Shown: positions 58,631-64,000 of the stretch, one piece after another | Layout of the letters: every line of letters begins with the position of its first letter | How positions within the stretch are numbered: position 1 is the stretch's first letter | Source: Vibrio galatheae | Lineage (GTDB): Bacteria > Pseudomonadota > Gammaproteobacteria > Enterobacterales > Vibrionaceae | Assembly (NCBI RefSeq): GCF_000967545.1 | Contig: NZ_JXXV01000014.1 | Span: 62,001 to 126,000, forward strand | Length of the DNA stretch: 64,000 bases | Direction of reading: 5' to 3' | Made by a program: the position numbers and the translations under genes | The notes under the pieces: generated by a model | The model's database searches: none | The model's input: only the letters and a program-made list of their open reading frames with translations | Told to the model about the DNA's origin: nothing

Positions 58631-59647
58631 ATGAAAAAACTGCTGACTCTTTCTGCATTAGTTTGCGCGACAGTCGCACCGGCTGCAGCGATCGCCGCAG
58701 AAGAAGTAAACGTATATTCTTACCGCCAACCTTTCTTAGTTGAGCCAATGTTCAACGAATTTACTAAAGAAACTGGTATTAAAGTTAACGTTAAGTTTGC
58801 TAAACAAGGTATTGCAGAGCAGTTAGTTCGTGAAGGTGAATACAGCCCAGCTGACGTTTTGCTCACGACGGATATCAGTCGTCTGGCTGAGCTGGTTAAC
58901 CGTGGCTTGGTTCAAGCAGTGAATAGCGATGTTATTGAAGCGAACGTGCCTGCGCAGTACCAAGACAAAGAAAATGAGTGGTTTGCTCTAACGCTTCGTA
59001 CGCGTAACGTTTATTCATCTCGTGACCGTGTTGGCAAGCTCGGCGACGATTTCGATTATGCTGATCTAGCAAAACCAGAATACAAAGGACGTATCTGTAC
59101 TCGTAGTGGTAAGCACCCTTACAACATCTCTCTTGTTTCTTCGATGATTGCTCATCAAGGTGAAGCAGCAACGAAAACATGGCTAGAAGGCGTCAAAGCG
59201 AATCTAGCGCGTAAGCCTCAAGGTAACGACCGTGGTCAGGTGAAAGCGATCAAAGAAGGTCTGTGTGACGTCTCTCTGGGTAACAGCTACTACCTAGGTA
59301 AAATGGTTAACGACGCTGAACAAAAAGCGTGGGCAGATGCGGTTTACATCAACTTCCCGAACCAAAACTCTACTGGAACACATGTTAACGTATCTGGTAT
59401 GGCAATGGCTAAGTACTCGCCAAACAAAGACAATGCACTTAAGTTGATGGAGTTCCTGACTGACGATAAAGCACAGCAGCTTTATGCAGAAGTCAACTTT
59501 GAATACCCAGTGAAAGAAGGTGTTAAACGTTCTGAGCTAGTTGCCTCTTGGGGTGATTTCAAAGCGGATACGATTTCTCTAGGCGAGATTGCCGATCACC
59601 ACGAAGCGGCGATCAAACTACTAGACGAAGTTAAGTTCGACCTATAA
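58631..59647 (+). CDS. fbpA: Periplasmic ferric-iron binding protein FbpA
   Basis: Class of transferrin-like periplasmic iron binders, 338 residues from the ATG at 58631. The signal peptide (1-23, cleavage after AIAA) is clear. The iron-binding tyrosine pair is Y220-Y221 in GNSYYLGKM. Followed by fbpB and fbpC; a hairpin after the gene suggests that fbpA is made in excess over the permease. Fur-type control is implied by the upstream box. Confidence 0.95.
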   Translation: MKKLLTLSALVCATVAPAAAIAAEEVNVYSYRQPFLVEPMFNEFTKETGIKVNVKFAKQGIAEQLVREGEYSPADVLLTTDISRLAELVNRGLVQAVNSDVIEANVPAQYQDKENEWFALTLRTRNVYSSRDRVGKLGDDFDYADLAKPEYKGRICTRSGKHPYNISLVSSMIAHQGEAATKTWLEGVKANLARKPQGNDRGQVKAIKEGLCDVSLGNSYYLGKMVNDAEQKAWADAVYINFPNQNSTGTHVNVSGMAMAKYSPNKDNALKLMEFLTDDKAQQLYAEVNFEYPVKEGVKRSELVASWGDFKADTISLGEIADHHEAAIKLLDEVKFDL

Positions 59648-59682
59648 TAGTTTTAAGTGAGCCATTGATAGGCTCAATAAAC

Positions 59683-59727
59683 ACAACCTCAAGTCGCTCT
59701 TTTTGTTGGGTAACTTGAGGTTGTTTG
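59683..59727 (+). terminator. Partial terminator between fbpA and fbpB
   Basis: ACAACCTCAAGT (59683-59694) and ACTTGAGGTTGT (59712-59723) form a perfect 12-bp stem with a 17-nt loop, followed by TTGTTTAT. Read-through would lower permease and ATPase expression relative to fbpA. Confidence 0.75.
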
Positions 59728-59822
59728 TTTATAAGGGTATAAATACCCTAAACTATTAAAGGGATATGATAGGTATTTGCAAACGCATTTATGTTTTCAT
59801 AATTCCTGATTGTAAGTAGGCG

Positions 59823-61448
59823 ATGAAAGAAAAAAATTATTTATGGAAAACCAGTAGTGGGGCACTTGCTTTGCTGCTGGTTTTGCCGATCTTAGCGATA
59901 TTTATGACCGCGGTTGGCGAAACCAATGAGCTGTTTACGCATTTGATGTCGACGGTGATGCCGACTTACGCATTTAATACCGTTGTGTTAGTGACGGGCA
60001 CAATGGCGTTGTCTCTCTTAATCGGTATTCCTTCGGCGTGGATTATGGCGATGTGCCGAGTCCCTGGTGAGCGAGTTTTGCAATGGGCGCTTGTTCTTCC
60101 TCTTGCAATGCCTGCTTATATCGTGGGTTATATTTTTACCGATTGGTTCGATTTTGCTGGTCCAGTTCAAGTGTTCCTGCGTAGCCTCACAGGTTGGGAA
60201 CCCGGGGAATACTGGTTCCCTGATATTCGTACTTTAGGTGGTGCTATCATCGTTTTGTCTTTGGTTCTCTACCCTTACGTTTATCTGCTTTGCCGAGCAG
60301 CATTTATGGAGCAGAACATCTCTTTGCTGCAATCAGCTCGTCTACTTAAATGCTCTCCTTGGGAGAGTTTTCGCCGTATCTCTCTGCCATTAGTAAGGCC
60401 TTCAATCGCGGTGGGATTGTCATTAGTCGCAATGGAAACCATCGGCGACTTTGGGACAGTGAGTTATTTTGCGGTTAGCACCTTAACCACGGCGGTCTAC
60501 GATACCTGGCTAGGCTATTCAAGCTTAACCGCAGCTGCAAAAATTTCAGCGATTATGCTGGTGGTGGTCATTTTGCTGCTCAGTGCTGAGCGCTATAGTC
60601 GCCGCAAACAAAAGTTGTTCCAAAATCAGTTCAGTAGCCGAGAAGATTTTCGCTATGAACTGACAGGGTGGAAAAAATGGCTAGCCAGCTTCTGGTGCTG
60701 GGGGTTAGTGTGCATCGCTTTTGTTTTGCCTTTAGGCCAACTGATTATTTACGCCTATAAGTATTTTGCGCAAAGCTGGACGGCTGAGTTTCGTGAGTAC
60801 GCAGTCAACAGCCTTTATGTCTCGCTGATGGCGGCTTTTTTTGGGGTTATGGTCGCCTTAATCGTTAACTTCTGCCAACGAGTAAGCCCAAGTCGCAATA
60901 GTTTAGTCTTTATGCGTTTATCTTCGATGGGGTATGCCGTTCCCGGTACTGTGTTGGCAATTGGTATTATGGTGCCAGTCTTGTTTATGGATCATCTGGT
61001 CAATGATATTGCCAAAGTGATGGAGTGGGGCAGGCCGGGTCTGATTTTCTCCGGCTCAATGTTTGCACTTGTATTCGCTATGGTGGTACGTTTCTCAGCT
61101 GTCGCAATTGGTAGTATTGAAAGTAGCTTAAGTAAAGTCTCTCCCTCTCTGGATATGGCATCAAGAACCATGGGTTGCAGTGCCAATAGCATGTTGTGGC
61201 GAGTTCATTTCCCACTGGTTCGTCGCGGATCTTTAATCGCCGGTTTGTTAGTCTTTATTGAGTCAATGAAAGAGCTTAATGCGGCGCTGCTGCTGCGCCC
61301 ATTCAACTTTGAAACCTTAGCGACCTACGTATATAACTTTGCCTCTGACGAGAACTTGGAACTGGCTGCCCTCCCAGCAGTGCTTTTAGTCTTAGTTGGG
61401 CTGGTGCCCTTGGTCATCGTTAACCGTTCACTGGAGCATTCCCACTAA
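59823..61448 (+). CDS. fbpB: Ferric-iron ABC transporter permease FbpB
   Basis: 541-residue inner-membrane protein with about 12 helices, two fused permease halves (about 50-260 and 320-535), each with an EAA-type loop that contacts the ATPase. It follows fbpA by 175 nt. The stop overlaps the fbpC start by 1 nt (TAATG). Function in iron uptake follows from the neighbours. Confidence 0.94.
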   Translation: MKEKNYLWKTSSGALALLLVLPILAIFMTAVGETNELFTHLMSTVMPTYAFNTVVLVTGTMALSLLIGIPSAWIMAMCRVPGERVLQWALVLPLAMPAYIVGYIFTDWFDFAGPVQVFLRSLTGWEPGEYWFPDIRTLGGAIIVLSLVLYPYVYLLCRAAFMEQNISLLQSARLLKCSPWESFRRISLPLVRPSIAVGLSLVAMETIGDFGTVSYFAVSTLTTAVYDTWLGYSSLTAAAKISAIMLVVVILLLSAERYSRRKQKLFQNQFSSREDFRYELTGWKKWLASFWCWGLVCIAFVLPLGQLIIYAYKYFAQSWTAEFREYAVNSLYVSLMAAFFGVMVALIVNFCQRVSPSRNSLVFMRLSSMGYAVPGTVLAIGIMVPVLFMDHLVNDIAKVMEWGRPGLIFSGSMFALVFAMVVRFSAVAIGSIESSLSKVSPSLDMASRTMGCSANSMLWRVHFPLVRRGSLIAGLLVFIESMKELNAALLLRPFNFETLATYVYNFASDENLELAALPAVLLVLVGLVPLVIVNRSLEHSH

Positions 61449-62479
61449 TGAGCTGTGCATTATCTATCAGAGACTTAACCTGTAAGTACGACCAACAAAC
61501 GACAGTATTAGAAGCGTTGTCGTTAGAAGTTGAGCAAGGTGAAATCGTTTGTCTTTTAGGCGCGAGTGGCTGCGGAAAAACCACCTTGCTGAAAGCGATC
61601 GCCGGATTGCTCCCTTTGAGCTCTGGGACGATGAGCCTTAATTGCATGACGATCGACGATGGTGACAATTGGCTTCCGCCAGAGCAGCGTAATATTGGTA
61701 TGATTTTTCAGGACTATGCGTTATTTCCACACTTAACCGTGGCTGAAAACATCGCGTTTGGTTTACGTCATTTGCCAAAAGCGGAGCAAGCGACCAAAGT
61801 CGAAGCCATGCTTACCTTAGTTCATCTCGGTGGCTATGGAGAGCGTTACCCGCACCAACTATCTGGCGGTCAACAACAACGTGTGGCGATCGCTCGCTCG
61901 TTAGCCTACAAACCAGATTTACTATTGCTTGATGAGCCGTTTTCTAACATTGATACTCAAGTCCGTCATGAACTGATTGCCCAGATCCGTAAGATTTTCA
62001 AGAGTCAGGGGGTAACGGCGATTTTTGTAACGCACAGCCGCGAAGAAGCTTTTGCTTTCGCTGATAAGATGGCTGTGATGAATCATGGCGTAATTGAGCA
62101 ATATGGTACTGCCAGCGAGCTCTACTATCAGCCATCAAGTAAGTTTGTCGCAGATTTCTTAGGCGGTGGCAGTTATTTAGCTGCCAAGCGTGCATCTGAA
62201 TCTGAATTTGACACTGAGCTTGGCCTCATTGAAGCGACAGCCCAGCAACAAATTGAAATCGGTGCCAACTGTGAATTGTTACTGCGCCCGCAACATGTGC
62301 AGATTAGCGCGGCACAAGAGAGCAGTGTTACTGTGCTTGAGCAGCAATTTATGGGTGACCATTGCCGTTATGTTATCGAAGCGAGTGGTAAGCGTTTGCT
62401 GGCGAGTTCTGTAGAGCCGTTAAGCATTGGTCAGCAAGTATCGGTCAAGGTTGATACCCAAGGTGTGCTCGCGTTTTAG
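61448..62479 (+). CDS. fbpC: Ferric-iron ABC transporter ATP-binding protein FbpC
   Basis: 343-residue ATPase of the carbohydrate/iron importer type. Walker A LGASGCGKTT, Q-loop IFQDYALFPH, signature LSGGQQQRVAIARSLA and Walker B LLLLDEPFSNID; a C-terminal TOBE-like domain follows. It overlaps fbpB by 1 nt. No clear terminator was seen after it. Confidence 0.94.
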   Translation: MSCALSIRDLTCKYDQQTTVLEALSLEVEQGEIVCLLGASGCGKTTLLKAIAGLLPLSSGTMSLNCMTIDDGDNWLPPEQRNIGMIFQDYALFPHLTVAENIAFGLRHLPKAEQATKVEAMLTLVHLGGYGERYPHQLSGGQQQRVAIARSLAYKPDLLLLDEPFSNIDTQVRHELIAQIRKIFKSQGVTAIFVTHSREEAFAFADKMAVMNHGVIEQYGTASELYYQPSSKFVADFLGGGSYLAAKRASESEFDTELGLIEATAQQQIEIGANCELLLRPQHVQISAAQESSVTVLEQQFMGDHCRYVIEASGKRLLASSVEPLSIGQQVSVKVDTQGVLAF

Positions 62480-62567
62480 AGTGGCTATGTGTCTTATTTT
62501 GGTTAATCATTGATAAATTAACGAAATATACCACAATCCATTGGTTAGATAACAACAAGGAAGTGAA

Positions 62568-63182
62568 ATGAAGCTCTATGAAACTGCAATGACGCCAAGC
62601 TGTAAGCGAGTCAATATCTTTCTCAAGGAAATCGGTGGTGAGGTTGACCGAATGGCGCTCAATGTCCGTGAAGGAGATAACCTGTCGGATGTGTTTAAAT
62701 CAAAAAGCGTCAATGGCAAAGTGCCGGTGTTGGAGCTAAAGGATGGCACGACGATTTGCGAGAGCGTGGCGATTTGCCGCTATTTCGATGAAGTGTTTGT
62801 CAACGACCTTGCGCTGTTTGGTGCTAACCCGCTCGAACGTGCTCAAGTGGAAATGTGGCACCGCGTGGTCGAGTTCCAAGGACTGTATACCGCATTTCAA
62901 GCGTTTCGCAACATCACCGCCATCTATCAAGACCGTGAAAACTGTGTTGCAGCCTGGGGAGATGAATCGAAATCTCGGGTGAGCGAATTTCTTCCGGTTC
63001 TGGATAAACGACTGGCAGAGAGTGACTATATTGCAGCGGATAGTTTCACCATAGTTGATATAACGGGGTATATTTTTATCGGATTTGCCGTCAACGGCTT
63101 GCAGATTGAAGTATTAGAACACTACCCAAATATTGCGCGTTGGTTTGAGAAAGTCTCTCAGCGACCAGCCTTCCAGAGCTAA
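62568..63182 (+). CDS. Glutathione S-transferase family protein
   Basis: 204 residues, with an N-terminal thioredoxin-like GST domain (about 1-75; KLYETAMTPSCKRVNIFLKE, KVPVLELKDGTTICESVAICRY) and an all-helical C-terminal domain. The glutathione-binding GKVPVL and ESVAI motifs are present. The substrate is unknown. It lies between fbpC and a convergent mutase gene, with no visible operon partner. Confidence 0.88.
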   Translation: MKLYETAMTPSCKRVNIFLKEIGGEVDRMALNVREGDNLSDVFKSKSVNGKVPVLELKDGTTICESVAICRYFDEVFVNDLALFGANPLERAQVEMWHRVVEFQGLYTAFQAFRNITAIYQDRENCVAAWGDESKSRVSEFLPVLDKRLAESDYIAADSFTIVDITGYIFIGFAVNGLQIEVLEHYPNIARWFEKVSQRPAFQS

Positions 63183-63211
63183 TTGCTACCAAGCTATCAA
63201 GGTTTAAATGG

Positions 63212-63243
63212 CAAAAAAACGCCCGGCGACTTAGCCGGGCAAA
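63212..63243 (-). terminator. Terminator of the phosphohexomutase gene
   Basis: Minus strand: GCCCGGC and GCCGGGC pair over TAAGTC, followed by a run of seven T. Placed 33 nt after the mutase stop; it may also help stop the convergent GST gene. Confidence 0.88.
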
Positions 63244-63275
63244 TTGTATTCACCTATAGGGAAGTGAATTCAGAA

Positions 63276-64000
63276 TTAAAGTTGTAAGAAAGCTTTTACT
63301 TGCTCGACAACCTGTTCTGCGGTCTCTTGATCTTTCATTTCAGCAAAGATACGCAGTAAAGGTTCGGTGCCCGAGAAGCGAGCGATTACCCAGCCACCAT
63401 TGCTAAAGTAGACCTTAGCACCATCTTCATAGCTGACTTTATCGATTTCAAACTCGAAGTTAGGCAATTGCTTATCGACATAAATGCGGTTGTAGAGCAG
63501 TTCTTTTTGCGCTGGTTTAAAGGTGCAGTCCCCTTCCGCCGTATAGGCATAGCCATATTTTGCATAAATCTCATCCAGCAGTTCGGACAGCTTTTTGCCA
63601 GTGACTGAGATCATTTCCACTAATAGGCTTGAAGCAAACACACCATCTTTACCTTTGATGTGACCGCGAATCGTTAAGCCGCCTGAGCTTTCGCCACCGA
63701 TTAATGAGTCGTCTGCTTCCATCTGCGAGCTGATATGTTTAAAGCCGACGGGGACTTCAAACGATTTCTCGCCGTGATCAGCTGCGATCTTATCAAGGAT
63801 GTGCGTAGTGGCGATGTTACGCACCACAGATCCTTTCCAGCCTTTGTATTCGAGCATGTAGTAATAGAGTAGGATCAACACTTCATTTGGGTGAATAAAG
63901 TGGCCTTTCTCGTCGATGATCCCGAGGCGATCCGCATCGCCATCGGTACCAATACCAATATCGTAACCTTCCGCGGCCACTAGGTGTTTGAGACGATACA
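63276..64000 (-). CDS. Phosphoglucomutase/phosphomannomutase family protein (partial, cut by window end)
   Basis: C-terminal part of an alpha-D-phosphohexomutase; the frame stays open through position 64000, so the N-terminal phosphoserine domain is outside the window. Visible motifs: metal-binding GTDGDADRLG, the sugar loop GGESSGG and the phosphate-binding RFSGTEPLLRI. Which sugar phosphate it uses cannot be told from this part. An in-frame GTG at 63980 is internal and not the real start. Confidence 0.92.
   Translation of the reverse strand, partial: YRLKHLVAAEGYDIGIGTDGDADRLGIIDEKGHFIHPNEVLILLYYYMLEYKGWKGSVVRNIATTHILDKIAADHGEKSFEVPVGFKHISSQMEADDSLIGGESSGGLTIRGHIKGKDGVFASSLLVEMISVTGKKLSELLDEIYAKYGYAYTAEGDCTFKPAQKELLYNRIYVDKQLPNFEFEIDKVSYEDGAKVYFSNGGWVIARFSGTEPLLRIFAEMKDQETAEQVVEQVKAFLQL

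Noticed and set aside
63276..63980. Reading the partial mutase as complete from the GTG at 63980
   Set aside because: The frame is open to the window edge and the N-terminal phosphoserine domain is missing, so the gene is cut by the window.

Overview
The window is an ordinary stretch of chromosome 1 from a Vibrio (Gammaproteobacteria). Evidence for Vibrio: a LuxR/HapR/OpaR-type quorum-sensing master regulator whose N-terminus (MDSIAKRPRTRLSP) is typical of the Harveyi-like LuxR proteins; a pilABCD competence-pilus cluster joined to coaE-zapD-yacG; nlpD-rpoS; and the hpt, can, yadGH, panCB, folK, pcnB, gluQ, dksA, sfsA neighbourhood also known from E. coli. lpd lies directly next to luxR and hpt. 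As I recall, these are far apart in V. cholerae, so a non-cholerae Vibrio is more likely. The species cannot be fixed from this sequence alone.

Layout. 1-7.9 kb, plus strand: folB-folK-uppP, then ftsB-ispD-ispF-truD-surE-pcm-nlpD-rpoS (division, isoprenoids, pseudouridine, stationary phase). 7.9-10.1 kb, minus: a CorB-like CBS-domain membrane protein and a CcsA-like YpjD. 10.3-14.1 kb, plus: ffh, then the rpsP-rimM-trmD-rplS operon behind a structured leader. 14.3-21.3 kb, minus: nadC, then pilA-pilB-pilC-pilD-coaE-zapD-yacG. 21.4-26.3 kb: ampD, fldB (minus), xerD-dsbC-recJ. 26.4-33.8 kb: pdhR-aceE-aceF and lpd (pyruvate dehydrogenase), with two perfect PdhR-type operators ahead of pdhR. 33.8-36.0 kb: luxR (minus), hpt (plus), can (minus). 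36.4-39.9 kb, plus: a SulP/STAS transporter and a yadGH-like ABC exporter. 40.0-45.9 kb, minus: panB-panC, a second folK, pcnB, gluQ, dksA, sfsA. 46.0-56.7 kb, plus: hrpB, PBP1B, a patatin-barrel protein, acnB, yacL. 56.9-62.5 kb, plus: glnK-amtB with a sigma-54 promoter, and fbpABC iron uptake with a Fur-type site. 62.6 kb to the end: a GST-like protein and a partial phosphohexomutase (minus).

How the genes work together. Several units respond to cell state: RpoS (stationary phase), LuxR (cell density), PdhR (pyruvate), GlnK-AmtB (nitrogen), FbpABC (iron) and DksA (stringent response). Most gene pairs are tightly spaced, with 1-4 nt start/stop overlaps, and strong bidirectional terminators separate convergent units. 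No tRNA, rRNA, insertion sequence, prophage, integron cassette or CRISPR array was seen.

I did not find a convincing undescribed system. The most interesting signals are regulatory: a palindrome that looks like both the yacL terminator and an NtrC site, the luxR leader with a Qrr-like pairing site over its ribosome binding site, paired PdhR operators, and an attenuator-like hairpin ahead of rpsP. At the protein level, DsbC has a lipobox and lacks the second disulfide, and there are two FolK paralogues.
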